NCBI RefSeq assembly: GCF_012927485.1
Contig: NZ_JABBPC010000015.1
Coordinates: 1-59,231 of the forward strand
Length of the DNA: 59,231 nucleotides
Direction: 5' to 3'
Source: Polaromonas sp.
GTDB lineage: Bacteria; Pseudomonadota; Gammaproteobacteria; Burkholderiales; Burkholderiaceae_C
This document shows, in pieces, positions 1 to 9,640 of the stretch. How positions within the stretch are numbered: position 1 is the first letter of the stretch; each line of letters starts with the position of its first letter. The notes beneath the pieces are model-generated. The model did not search any database, was not told the origin of the DNA, and worked only from the letters and a program-made list of their open reading frames with translations. Both the position numbers and the translations under genes were made by a program.

Positions 1-971
1 GGCCGACCGAGCTTCACGGTCGAGGTCTTGCCTTTCCACACCGAGGGCGTGACGACTGCCTGGCCGGCATCAAATAATTTTACCGCTTCGAAAGCGGTGT
101 AGCCCCAGTTCAACAGCTTTTGCGATTCATTGGCGCGGGCGCTGTCGCTGGAGGTGCCCAGCACAATCGCCAGCAGGCGCCTGCCCCCGGGCGCACCACC
201 CACACCCAAATTAGGAAAGTCTCGTTTGGCCGTGGCGATCATGCAGTAACCGGCAGCCTCGGTGTGGCCGGTTTTTAGGCCGTCTACCGTAGGATCGCGA
301 AACAGCAGGGTATTGCGGTTGGTGTCATTAGCGGCGGGTGTGCCGGGATAGCGATACTTTTTGATCGCTGAATAGCCGATGTAGTCAGGGAAATCCTGCA
401 TGAGATGGGTTGCCAGGATGCTCAGGTCGCGCGCGGTGGTGGTGTGGCCCGGCTCGGTCAGGCCTTCCGGATTTTTATAAGTCGTCGATTTCATGCCCAG
501 CGCCTTCGCCTGCTCATTCATGAGTTGCACAAAGTGCTCGACGGTGCCACCGACCCCTTCGGCGAGTGCCATCGTGGCGTCGTTACCCGATTGCACAATC
601 ATGCCCTTGATGAGGTCTTCAACCGGCACGTTCATTTTGGGGTCGATGAACATACGGGAACCCGGCATTTTCCAGGCGCGCTGGCTGACGCCAAAGGTCT
701 GCTTGAGGTTGATCTTTTTGGATTTGAGCGCATCGAACACCAAGTATTCAGTCATCAACTTGGTCAGCGAAGCGGGCTCGACGGGCGAGTCAATTTCTTT
801 GGCCGCGAGGATCTGGTTGGCGGTGACGTCCAGCAGCAGGTAGGACCGCGCGGCGACCTCAGGTGGTTGCAGAACCTGGGCGTGCGCAGTGGGGAGCACT
901 GCAGAGAAAGCCAGAAATAGAGTGGCGGCGAGGCCGCGCAGGCCAGCGCTGGCCTTGAGTAGACATTGCAT
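1..971 (-). CDS. dacA: D-alanyl-D-alanine carboxypeptidase (PBP5/6 type), C-terminus cut by window edge
   Basis: Serine D,D-carboxypeptidase that removes the terminal D-Ala from peptidoglycan pentapeptides in the periplasm. Read from the ATG at 971, the first 323 residues are present. They show a signal peptide (about residues 1-31, ending AHA-Q), the catalytic SxxK motif as Ser68-Leu-Thr-Lys71, the SxN motif as Ser128-Gly-Asn130 and the KTG motif as Lys233-Thr-Gly235. All three penicillin-binding motifs of peptidase family S11 are therefore intact. The C-terminal PBP5-type domain and amphipathic anchor lie past the left edge. The gene could equally be named dacC; paralogues cannot be told apart here. 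Last gene of a minus-strand series starting with hemJ. Confidence 0.93.
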   Translation of the reverse strand, partial: MQCLLKASAGLRGLAATLFLAFSAVLPTAHAQVLQPPEVAARSYLLLDVTANQILAAKEIDSPVEPASLTKLMTEYLVFDALKSKKINLKQTFGVSQRAWKMPGSRMFIDPKMNVPVEDLIKGMIVQSGNDATMALAEGVGGTVEHFVQLMNEQAKALGMKSTTYKNPEGLTEPGHTTTARDLSILATHLMQDFPDYIGYSAIKKYRYPGTPAANDTNRNTLLFRDPTVDGLKTGHTEAAGYCMIATAKRDFPNLGVGGAPGGRRLLAIVLGTSSDSARANESQKLLNWGYTAFEAVKLFDAGQAVVTPSVWKGKTSTVKLGR

Positions 972-1021
972 TTCGGTAGGGGGAGGTGACTAAAGTAAAG
1001 GATGAAAAAATGTCAGAAAAA

Positions 1022-1672
1022 TCAGAGGACTGGCGACGACAGGTGTCGGATTACCAAATTTTTCAACAATGGCAATTGTCCATGAAAGAAATGGCCGACC
1101 CCGGGTACAACCGTAACAGGAAGTGCTTGTGGGCGCGCCCAGTCCATCACGGCAGGCAGCAGGACCGTGTCGTCCTGTTCGCCGTGCACCACGAGGGTTT
1201 TAATATGCGCGGCCTGATCAATCGAGGCCGCCGGCGCGCGACTGACGCTGGTACCGACCAACACGAGCTTTTCAATGTTGCGGCTGACGCGTAAGCGCTC
1301 AAAAGCATGCGTGGTAATAAAAGCCCCAAACGAAAAACCAGCCAGCGCCAATGCGGGCCCGCCGTCAGCCGCACCGAGCGGTGCGACATGCTGCACTACC
1401 GCGAGGAAATCTTCTAATTCGCCCGGACCTTCGTTATGGCTGCCGACGCTGCCACCCACGCCCCGAAAGTTAAAGCGTACCGACGTCCAGCCGCACTGAA
1501 CGAAAGCTCGGGCCAGCGTTTGCACTACCTTGTTGTCCATGGTGCCGCCGAACAACGGATGCGGATGGGCAATAACTGCCACGCCGCGGGATTCGCCAGC
1601 CGGTAGATCTTGGGCGATTTCCAGGGCGCCCACCGGGCCGAGAAAGCTTGATTTTTTGGTTTTAGAGTTCAC
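1022..1672 (-). CDS. alpha/beta hydrolase (COG2945-like), GTG start
   Basis: Small serine hydrolase of the alpha/beta fold, about 216 residues. Visible landmarks are the HPHP oxyanion-region motif followed by LFGGTMDN, the nucleophile elbow G-F-S-F-G, the acid region VHGEQDD and the terminal catalytic His in GVGHFFHG. The open frame continues upstream to 1792, but those 40 residues do not look like this family. The GTG at 1672 (protein starting VNSKTKK) puts the N-terminus where relatives begin, although no strong ribosome-binding site precedes it. Substrate unknown; many relatives are annotated only as hydrolase. It follows the ferredoxin gene after 127 bases, so it may have its own promoter. 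Confidence 0.85.
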   Translation of the reverse strand: MNSKTKKSSFLGPVGALEIAQDLPAGESRGVAVIAHPHPLFGGTMDNKVVQTLARAFVQCGWTSVRFNFRGVGGSVGSHNEGPGELEDFLAVVQHVAPLGAADGGPALALAGFSFGAFITTHAFERLRVSRNIEKLVLVGTSVSRAPAASIDQAAHIKTLVVHGEQDDTVLLPAVMDWARPQALPVTVVPGVGHFFHGQLPLLKNLVIRHLSSPVL

Positions 1673-1799
1673 AGGGCGAAATTCTGCTCCGGTACGCTGC
1701 GCTATACAAGGGAACGGACTCCGAACACCCGCATTGGGCCCGGTCCAAAAACCTGTCACCTCCCAAGCTAGGCAGCGCCAGCCGGTCAGCAAGCAAGTG

Positions 1800-2174
1800 C
1801 TACCGTCCCATGTGCGCAGGGATCAACAAGCGCTCCACTATTTGTCCATTTTTAAGATGTGACTCGACGATCTCATCAATGTCGCTCGCGTCCACATACG
1901 TATACCAGACCGCCTCCGGGTACACCACCGCTACCGGCCCCGCTGCACAGCGGTCCAGGCAACCGGCCTTGTTGACCCGCACCTTGCCCGGACCGGACAG
2001 TCCTGCCGCTTTGACCTGGGATTTGCAGCGATCAAAACCTTCTTGCGCGCCGTGATCGGCGCAGCAGTTCTCGCCATTGCTGCGTTGGTTCAGACAAAAG
2101 AAAATATGACGTTCGTAATAGGAGCCCGCTGGAATGGCACCCGGTGCTGCGTCTTGAGAAATAGTGGAAGTCAT
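1800..2174 (-). CDS. thioredoxin-like [2Fe-2S] ferredoxin (COG3411)
   Basis: A 124-residue soluble electron carrier with the thioredoxin-like 2Fe-2S fold, related to the NuoE/HoxE C-terminal domain. The cysteine pattern fits: FFCLNQR near residue 27, then GENCC, and a second pair in AGCLDRC with the following AAGPVAVVYP stretch typical of the family. Partner enzymes are unknown. The gene lies 9 bases downstream of the VanZ-family gene on the same strand, so the two are probably co-transcribed. Family assignment is firm, biological role is not. Confidence 0.85.
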   Translation of the reverse strand: MTSTISQDAAPGAIPAGSYYERHIFFCLNQRSNGENCCADHGAQEGFDRCKSQVKAAGLSGPGKVRVNKAGCLDRCAAGPVAVVYPEAVWYTYVDASDIDEIVESHLKNGQIVERLLIPAHMGR

Positions 2175-2183
2175 ACACCGAGT

Positions 2184-3329
2184 TTACTTTTCAGCCGCTT
2201 CGGCGTACGAGCGGACAGAAAGCCTTGCCAATACATACGGCAATACCGCGAAGGGCCACAGCCAGCCCAGCCACTGCACTAGGCCATGAAAACGGATGAA
2301 GCGGCCCTGCTCCCAGGTCTGCAGTGTTTGCGCAAAGTAGGGATCGATAGGGGCCTGGTTGAGCAGGCTCAACTGAACGGCCAGGGCCAAAAGAGTCAGG
2401 GCCGCCGCGCCCCGGCGCGGTAGCGCCAGCAGTGCTCCCGCCAACAAGGCCGTCAGACCAAGCCCAGCCTGCACGGAGACGTCCAGCCAGGCCCAAGCAT
2501 GCGCCGGCCCGTAGCTGAGGGCGGCAGACAAAGCCGACGTCGCAATGCCAGCCGCGATCATGACCGCCGAGAACGCCGCACGGTGCCAGAGCGTGCGAAT
2601 GACACAGTAGCCCAGCAGGCAAGGAATAAGCGCACCCAAGGCCACGCAAGCCAGCTCTGCCATCGGAACCAGCGGCTGAAGCTCAATTTCCCGCACCGGC
2701 ATCCACTCCAGAAAAGGGGTACCTACCAAGGCCTCAGCCAGCGCAGACTCTGATCGTTCAAACACCTGCCCCAAGCCCATGGGCACCGAGGCGGGAAACA
2801 TGAGGGCCAGGGGCCAGAGGAGGAGGAGCACCAGCGCGCCGCGTGCCTGCTGCCCGAACCAGCGCGTTCTAAAGCGACTCCAGTGATCGATCACGCCGGT
2901 TTTTTCAAGCGCCCATGCAGAGCAGGCGCCCAGCCAAGCACCCAAGGTATTGAGGGCAAGATCCAAATTGGAAGGGACACGCGAGGGTAGATAGCTTTGC
3001 AGCGTTTCCATTGCGAGCGACAGCAGCCCGGCAGCGGCCACCGCCACGCTGACCGCCCAGGACCTGCGCTGACTGCGCAACGCCGACAGCGCCAGCAGGA
3101 ACCCGAACGGTGCGTAGCCGAGCAGGTTAATGCCCACATCAAAGCCGGTCCAGTATTTCGGCAATGGGGCCGTCAGGAACTGCAGGGGCGAGATGCCTTG
3201 ATTGCGCCAGCCAGCAAACGGGTACAGGCTGGCGTAACTGATCAGGCAAATGACCACCAGTGCCAGCGGCCAGGCGGCGGTGCGGTGACTATCAGAGGTC
3301 GTGCTCGGGGAAGAAGGTCTCTGGGTCAT
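2184..3329 (-). CDS. VanZ-family integral membrane protein
   Basis: A 381-residue polytopic membrane protein. The N-terminal third carries the VanZ-like signature: a conserved Pro-Phe region after the first helix (YASLYPFAGW), NLLGYAPFGFLL, and ETLQSYLPSRVPSNLDLALN-type residues in which an acidic residue and Asn face the membrane. The C-terminal half has about five further hydrophobic helices and no recognised domain. VanZ itself lowers teicoplanin susceptibility, but most proteobacterial members have no known role. Starts 33 bases after the hemJ stop on the same strand. No clear Shine-Dalgarno sequence precedes the ATG at 3329. Confidence 0.82.
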   Translation of the reverse strand: MTQRPSSPSTTSDSHRTAAWPLALVVICLISYASLYPFAGWRNQGISPLQFLTAPLPKYWTGFDVGINLLGYAPFGFLLALSALRSQRRSWAVSVAVAAAGLLSLAMETLQSYLPSRVPSNLDLALNTLGAWLGACSAWALEKTGVIDHWSRFRTRWFGQQARGALVLLLLWPLALMFPASVPMGLGQVFERSESALAEALVGTPFLEWMPVREIELQPLVPMAELACVALGALIPCLLGYCVIRTLWHRAAFSAVMIAAGIATSALSAALSYGPAHAWAWLDVSVQAGLGLTALLAGALLALPRRGAAALTLLALAVQLSLLNQAPIDPYFAQTLQTWEQGRFIRFHGLVQWLGWLWPFAVLPYVLARLSVRSYAEAAEK

Positions 3330-3362
3330 AACGCGGGCGCTGCAACCGGTGGCTGGTTCGTG

Positions 3363-3788
3363 CTAGGGCTTGACCACCACCAGAACCACCACGGCGACCA
3401 GCAAGATAACCGGCATCTCGTTGAACCAGCGAAACCAGACGTGACTGCGCGTATTGCGGCTTAGCCCAAACGTTGCAAGCACCCGGCTGCAGATGTAGTG
3501 ATAGCCAATTACCAAGGCTACAAGCGCCAGTTTGGCGTGCATCCAACCGTTGCCCGGGCCAAACCCTATCCTGTACCAAAGGTATAGCCACAGCCCAGTA
3601 GCCAATGCCGGAAAGGCCAGGAGCGTCGTAAAACGCAGCAGCTTGCGGGCCATCAGAAGCAGCCGCTCGCGCTCAGCGACGCTTTCTGGCGGCACCATGG
3701 CCAAGTTCACGAAAATGCGCGGAAGGTAAAAAAGTCCGGCAAACCAGCTCGCAATAAAAACAATGTGGAATGATTTGACCCATAGCAT
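3363..3788 (-). CDS. hemJ: protoporphyrinogen IX oxidase HemJ
   Basis: Membrane-bound protoporphyrinogen oxidase of the HemJ type, which makes protoporphyrin IX in the penultimate step of heme synthesis. It replaces HemG/HemY in many proteobacteria. The 141-residue protein has four hydrophobic helices. It keeps the N-terminal His8 and the WFAGLFYLPR segment with Arg24, and the central WMHAKL motif (His84, Lys86), all diagnostic of the family. The gene is divergent from the nirS operon and first in the minus-strand series hemJ-vanZ-ferredoxin. The position next to heme d1 genes and near hemB suggests a heme-related neighbourhood. Older annotations call this family CopD-like or 'conserved membrane protein'. 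Confidence 0.9.
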   Translation of the reverse strand: MLWVKSFHIVFIASWFAGLFYLPRIFVNLAMVPPESVAERERLLLMARKLLRFTTLLAFPALATGLWLYLWYRIGFGPGNGWMHAKLALVALVIGYHYICSRVLATFGLSRNTRSHVWFRWFNEMPVILLVAVVVLVVVKP

Positions 3789-3905
3789 GGGTGCAGTGTA
3801 GCCCTCACGGTTGGCAGGATTCAGAGCAATCGAAACACGGCTTGAGGGCGGTAGGGGCTGCCTTCGGGCCAGGCCTCGGCGTACGTGAACTTGTTAAGTA
3901 CTTCC

Positions 3906-3947
3906 TTGTTCCAGATTAAGGACAAGGCGCCGGCGACTAACGAAAAT
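3906..3947 (+). promoter_or_regulatory. FNR/DNR-type box and -10 element upstream of nirS
   Basis: TTGTT-CCAG-ATTAA at 3906-3919 matches the FNR/ANR/DNR consensus TTGAT-N4-ATCAA at 8 of 10 positions, with the two mismatches placed symmetrically. Exactly 22 bases after the box, GAAAAT (3942-3947) can serve as a -10 hexamer. This is the geometry of a class II FNR-dependent promoter with the box centred at -41.5. The start of transcription would be near 3954, giving a leader of about 90 bases before nirS. The box sits inside a wider inverted repeat CCTTGT-N12-ACAAGG. Inferred from motif and spacing only. Confidence 0.6.
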
Positions 3948-4027
3948 TCGTCTGCCCACGCCGGATATTGCAGCCATCGGTGGGTGGTCCCATGCGTTCG
4001 GTCGGGCTCTGTTCGGCTGCAACGTAA

Positions 4028-5776
<1,749 letters not shown>

Positions 5777-5835
5777 TCAACATGAGTGGGATGCCGGGAG
5801 CCATTTTTGGGCTTCGGGCACACCGGGAGACCGAT

Positions 5836-6141
5836 ATGAGAGCATTGCTATTTGCCAGCGCGGCGCTGCTGGCCTTCGGCGCACAGGCTGCCTTACCCGA
5901 AGAAGCCTTGACCAGCGCGGGCTGCATGGCTTGCCACACCAAAGACACCAAACTGGTGGGGCCTGCATTCAAGGACATTGCGGCCAAATACAAGGGGCAG
6001 GACCCGATGGTCAAACTGATGGAAAAGGTGCGCAAAGGCGGCTCGGGTGTTTATGGGCCGATTCCCATGTCGCCCAATCCACCTGACAAGATCAACGACG
6101 CTGATCTAAAAAACGCGATCGAATTTATTCTTAAAACCTGA
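5836..6141 (+). CDS. nirM: cytochrome c551 NirM
   Basis: Small periplasmic class I cytochrome c that donates electrons to NirS. The 101-residue precursor has a signal peptide of about 18 residues. The heme motif is Cys30-Met-Ala-Cys33-His34, and Met78 in GPIPMSP is the axial ligand, in the arrangement of the Pseudomonas c551 family. The frame opens at 5782, but the ATG at 5836, preceded by GGGAG, places the signal peptide correctly. Lies 59 bases after nirS, 7 bases before nirC. Confidence 0.95.
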   Translation: MRALLFASAALLAFGAQAALPEEALTSAGCMACHTKDTKLVGPAFKDIAAKYKGQDPMVKLMEKVRKGGSGVYGPIPMSPNPPDKINDADLKNAIEFILKT

Positions 6142-6148
6142 GGCTGCC

Positions 6149-6478
6149 GTGGCGAGTTTTTTCGCCCTCATGGGGGCGCTGTTGCTGACTGTGCCCGCCT
6201 TCGCGCAGAGCGAGGTTCGCGAGCAGGCGCTCATCCACATGGTGCGGCAAGACTGTGGCGCTTGCCACGGTATGCGATTGACCGGCGGCCTGGGCCCGGC
6301 GCTGACACGTGAGGCGCTGACCAATAAGCCACTGGAGTCTCTGGCCGCCACGATTTACAACGGCCGACCTGGCACCCCGATGCCGCCGTGGCGCGCGATG
6401 CTGAGCACCGACGATGCGCGATGGATCGCGCAACAACTCCTCGCCGGCTTCCCCGAAGAAACAAGGACGATGCCATGA
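6149..6478 (+). CDS. nirC: cytochrome c55X NirC, GTG start
   Basis: A 109-residue periplasmic c-type cytochrome of the c55X family, thought to deliver electrons during NirS maturation or to NirS itself. The GTG at 6149 is preceded by GAGG at 6140-6143, overlapping the nirM stop codon region. A short signal sequence ends at AFA-Q (residue 20), the heme site is Cys36-Gly-Ala-Cys39-His40, and Met78 in PGTPMPPW is the likely distal ligand. Its end overlaps the nirF start in an ATGCCATGA arrangement (4 bases shared), suggesting translational coupling. Confidence 0.93.
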   Translation: MASFFALMGALLLTVPAFAQSEVREQALIHMVRQDCGACHGMRLTGGLGPALTREALTNKPLESLAATIYNGRPGTPMPPWRAMLSTDDARWIAQQLLAGFPEETRTMP

Positions 6479-7668
6479 AACGACGCCATCTGCTCACCGG
6501 TGTGGCGGCTACGCCAGCCCTCGCACTACTTCCCGGCTGCGCGGCGTTTGCGCCGAATGAGGCTTCCGTCGGTACTGGCGACTTGGGTGTGGTGATCGAA
6601 CGTTCGCGGGGCACGCTGGCGTTGGTCAACACCAGCTCACGCACGCTACTGGCCGAGATTGGGGGCCTGGGCGATCTGTCGCACGCTTCAGTGGTCTTTT
6701 CGCGCGACGGCGCCAGCGCCTTTGTGTTCGGCCGCGACGGTGCGCTGACGCGCGTAAACCTACTCACCAGACGCATCACTGCTCGATTGATGCAGGCCGG
6801 CAATTCGATTGGCGGCGCCATCTCGCAGGACGGCACGTTGGTCGCCGCGCAAAACTACACGCCCGGCGGCGTCAAGGTATTCGACGCCAACACGCTGGCG
6901 CTGGTGGCGGATATCCCCGCGATGGTCGATGGCAAGGCATCGCGGGTCGTGGGCCTCTCTGACTTGCCGGGCAACCGTTTCATCTTCTCGCTGTTCGACG
7001 CCGACGCGATCTGGATCGCCGACTTGTCGGACCGCGCAAAGCCCGTCATCACAAAGCTTGGCGGCATCGGCCATCAGCCCTACGATGGACTTGTCACGCC
7101 TGATGGTCGGCACTACATCGCGGGACTCTTCGGCGAAGACGGACTCGCGCTCGTCGACCTGTGGGACGATGCGCCTAAGGCGCGCCGCATCCTCGCCGGT
7201 TACGGTCGCGGGGAGGTCCCTTTACCAGTTTATAAAATGCCTCACTTGCGCGGCTGGTCCGTCGCAGGGCGGCATGCCTACCTGCCCGCCATTGGTCACC
7301 ACGAGGTGCTGGTGGTCGACACAACCACTTGGCAGGAAACCGCGCGCATTCAGGTGGCGGGGCAGCCGGTCTTTGTAATCGCACGGCCGGACGGGCGCCA
7401 GGTCTGGGTCAACTTCGCAGTACCCGACTACCACCGCGTTCAAGTCATCGACACGGTGAGCCGCCAGGTAGTGCGCACGCTGGAACCCGGCAAGGCGGTA
7501 TTGCACATGGAGTTCACGCCGCGCGGTGAGGCGGTGTGGATCAGTTCACGCGATGACAACCGAGTGTCGGTGATCGACACCCAGCACTTTGTGACGCTCG
7601 CGACGCTGACCATCGACTCGCCAAGCGGCGTGTTTTTCACATCGCGTGCGGCCCGCATGGGATTTTGA
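6475..7668 (+). CDS. nirF: heme d1 biosynthesis protein NirF (lipoprotein)
   Basis: Periplasmic propeller protein required for a late step of heme d1 synthesis; characterised homologues bind d1 and interact with NirN/NirS. The 397-residue protein starts MKRRHLL and has a lipobox LPGC with Cys near residue 22, so it is predicted to be lipid-anchored, as reported for the Pseudomonas protein. The remainder resembles the d1-binding propeller of NirS but lacks a c-heme domain. The long frame opens at 6388 inside nirC, but the ATG at 6475 overlaps the nirC stop by 4 bases and gives a proper signal sequence. The TGA overlaps the next ATG by one base. Confidence 0.95.
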   Translation: MKRRHLLTGVAATPALALLPGCAAFAPNEASVGTGDLGVVIERSRGTLALVNTSSRTLLAEIGGLGDLSHASVVFSRDGASAFVFGRDGALTRVNLLTRRITARLMQAGNSIGGAISQDGTLVAAQNYTPGGVKVFDANTLALVADIPAMVDGKASRVVGLSDLPGNRFIFSLFDADAIWIADLSDRAKPVITKLGGIGHQPYDGLVTPDGRHYIAGLFGEDGLALVDLWDDAPKARRILAGYGRGEVPLPVYKMPHLRGWSVAGRHAYLPAIGHHEVLVVDTTTWQETARIQVAGQPVFVIARPDGRQVWVNFAVPDYHRVQVIDTVSRQVVRTLEPGKAVLHMEFTPRGEAVWISSRDDNRVSVIDTQHFVTLATLTIDSPSGVFFTSRAARMGF

Positions 7669-8669
7669 TGACCACCGAGCTGTCCTTCCGCCTGCTGAAC
7701 GACTGGCAGCGCGACTTCCCGCTGGTAGCCACGCCGTTTGCAAGCCTCGCAGACGCCTGCGGCAGCGACGAACATACCGTGCTCGACCGCTACGCGGCGC
7801 TGCAGTCCGAAGGCGCGATCAGCCGACTCGGTGGCATATGGGGTGCAGGCGCTGGCGGCGCAGCGCTGTTGTGCGCGTTTGCGGTGCCCCCGCTGCGGCT
7901 CGATGCCGTGGCTGCGCTTGTCTCGGCGCAGGCCGGCGTGAATCACAACTACGAACGAGAAAACCACCACAACCTGTGGTTCGTGATCACCGGCTGCACC
8001 CTCGACGCCGTCCGATCTGGCGTTGATTCGCTTGAAGCGCAGACCGGCCTGACGGCACTTCGCCTACCGATGCGCCGCGCCTACCGGATTGACTTAGGCT
8101 TTGACCTGCGCGGCCCCCTCGCCACGCACGCTGCAGGCGTCGGCAGGCGGTTGCCGGCCGTGCCGGTGTCCGAGGCCGACGCACCGCTCGCCGCGCTGGT
8201 CGAAAACGGATTACCGCTATTGCCACGGCCTTACGAGGCCTGGGCGCAGGCGCTGAACCAGCCGCATGACGAAGTACTCGCCACCTTGCAGCGCTGGTTG
8301 CGTGAAGGCACACTCCGGCGATTCGGCGTGGTGGTTCGCCACCACGAGGCTGGCTTTGCGCACAACGCGATGACGGTATTCGACGTCCCCGATGCACAGG
8401 TTGACGGCTACGGCGCCACCCTCGCGGCACAAAGCGGCATCACGCTGGCCTACCGCCGCGAACGCGCCCCAGGGTGGCGCTACAACCTGTACTGCATGGT
8501 GCATGGCCGAAGTCGCGACGCGGTGCACGCAGCGCTGGCAAGCGCGATCGCTCGCAGCGGTCTTCAAAGCCACGCGCACACGGTACTGTTCAGTCGGCGC
8601 CGCTTTAAACAGGCGGGCGGGCGCTACTTTCAAAAAATCTCCTCGATTGCCCAGCATGCCGCGGTCTGA
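7668..8669 (+). CDS. nirDL: siroheme decarboxylase NirDL (fused NirD and NirL)
   Basis: Decarboxylates siroheme to 12,18-didecarboxysiroheme together with NirG and NirH. The 333-residue protein has two successive Lrp/AsnC-like modules, each a helix-turn-helix-like part plus a RAM-like part. The first (about 1-150, with NHNYERENHHNLWFV) corresponds to NirD. The second (about 170-325, with AYRRERAPGWRYNLYCMVHG) corresponds to NirL. Pseudomonas aeruginosa keeps these as separate genes, while Paracoccus and Hydrogenobacter have the fusion. The ATG at 7668 overlaps the nirF stop by one base; an upstream in-frame TTG at 7665 is less likely. Confidence 0.93.
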   Translation: MTTELSFRLLNDWQRDFPLVATPFASLADACGSDEHTVLDRYAALQSEGAISRLGGIWGAGAGGAALLCAFAVPPLRLDAVAALVSAQAGVNHNYERENHHNLWFVITGCTLDAVRSGVDSLEAQTGLTALRLPMRRAYRIDLGFDLRGPLATHAAGVGRRLPAVPVSEADAPLAALVENGLPLLPRPYEAWAQALNQPHDEVLATLQRWLREGTLRRFGVVVRHHEAGFAHNAMTVFDVPDAQVDGYGATLAAQSGITLAYRRERAPGWRYNLYCMVHGRSRDAVHAALASAIARSGLQSHAHTVLFSRRRFKQAGGRYFQKISSIAQHAAV

Positions 8670-9168
8670 ACCCTGCGCGCGGATAGACCCGACCGACTTG
8701 CGCTTGATGGATTACCTGCACGGCGGTTTTCCGCTGAGCGACCGACCGTTCGCGGACGTCGGCATCGCGCTCCGGATGGAGGAAGACGAGGTACTCGCGC
8801 GCCTCGAGCGACTCCTCGCGCAAGGCGTGTTGACGCGCTTCGGGCCGCTGTTCCAGATTGAGCGCGCGGGCGGCCGATTCGTACTTGCCGCGCTTGAAGT
8901 GCCAGAGGAACATTTCGACGAAGTGGCTGTACTCGTGAACGCCATGCCCGAGGTGGCGCACAACTACAAGCGAGAACACGCATTCAACATGTGGTTTGTC
9001 ATTGCCACCGATTCGGTGTTGGCAGCGAACGCGGCAATCACACGCATTGAGATGCAGACCGGACTACAAGTACACGCCTTCCCGAAAGAGCGAGAGTTTT
9101 TCGTCGAGCTGCACTTGCCGATTGATGTTGCCGGGGACGACGACGGAGCTTCAGATGTCGCTGAGTGA
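8656..9168 (+). CDS. nirG: siroheme decarboxylase subunit NirG
   Basis: A 170-residue AsnC-like protein. The motif VAHNYKREHAFNMWFV is the paralogous counterpart of the segment in NirD, so this is a NirD/NirG-type subunit of siroheme decarboxylase; the name NirG follows from gene order. The ATG at 8656 lies inside the end of nirDL, with 14 shared bases in a different frame. The frame is open much further upstream (from 8392) only because it is antisense-free GC-rich coding sequence, and residues before MPRSEP show no family similarity. Tight overlap suggests coupled translation and fixed stoichiometry. Confidence 0.9.
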   Translation: MPRSEPCARIDPTDLRLMDYLHGGFPLSDRPFADVGIALRMEEDEVLARLERLLAQGVLTRFGPLFQIERAGGRFVLAALEVPEEHFDEVAVLVNAMPEVAHNYKREHAFNMWFVIATDSVLAANAAITRIEMQTGLQVHAFPKEREFFVELHLPIDVAGDDDGASDVAE

Positions 9169-9637
9169 GTTCGACCGCCGGCTGATCGCCGCGACTCAAG
9201 GCGGCTTGCCGCTGCTGCCACAGCCTTATACGGAAGTCGGTCTGAAGCTCGGCGTCAGTGGCGAGGTGGTGCGCGCTCGCCTGGCGCAAATGCTCGAATC
9301 CGGTTTGATCCGCCGCATTGGTGCGGTGCCCAATCACTACCGACTCGGCTGGGCCGCGAACGGCATGACGGTCTGGGATGTGGACGACGCGCGCGTCGAT
9401 GCCCTTGGCGCGAAAGTGGGCGAGCTGCCCGGGGTCAGCCACTGCTACCGTCGCCCGCGCAAACTGCCGCGCTGGCCCTACAACTTGTTCGCGATGATCC
9501 ATGGCCGCTCGCGAGAAGAGGTGGAGCACCAACGCGCGCAAGTGCGCGCGCTGCTTGGCCACGCCTGTCACGCCGACGACATTCTGTATTCCAGCGCGAT
9601 CTTGAAGAAGACCGGCTTGAGATTGAAAGACCGCTAA
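9155..9637 (+). CDS. nirH: siroheme decarboxylase subunit NirH
   Basis: A 160-residue AsnC-like subunit of siroheme decarboxylase. The sequence HCYRRPRKLPRWPYNLFAMIHG parallels the second half of NirDL, marking it as the NirL/NirH-type partner of NirG. The ATG at 9155 overlaps nirG by 14 bases, the same overlap length as between nirDL and nirG. Stops 3 bases before nirJ. Confidence 0.92.
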   Translation: MSLSEFDRRLIAATQGGLPLLPQPYTEVGLKLGVSGEVVRARLAQMLESGLIRRIGAVPNHYRLGWAANGMTVWDVDDARVDALGAKVGELPGVSHCYRRPRKLPRWPYNLFAMIHGRSREEVEHQRAQVRALLGHACHADDILYSSAILKKTGLRLKDR

Positions 9638-9640
9638 ATC

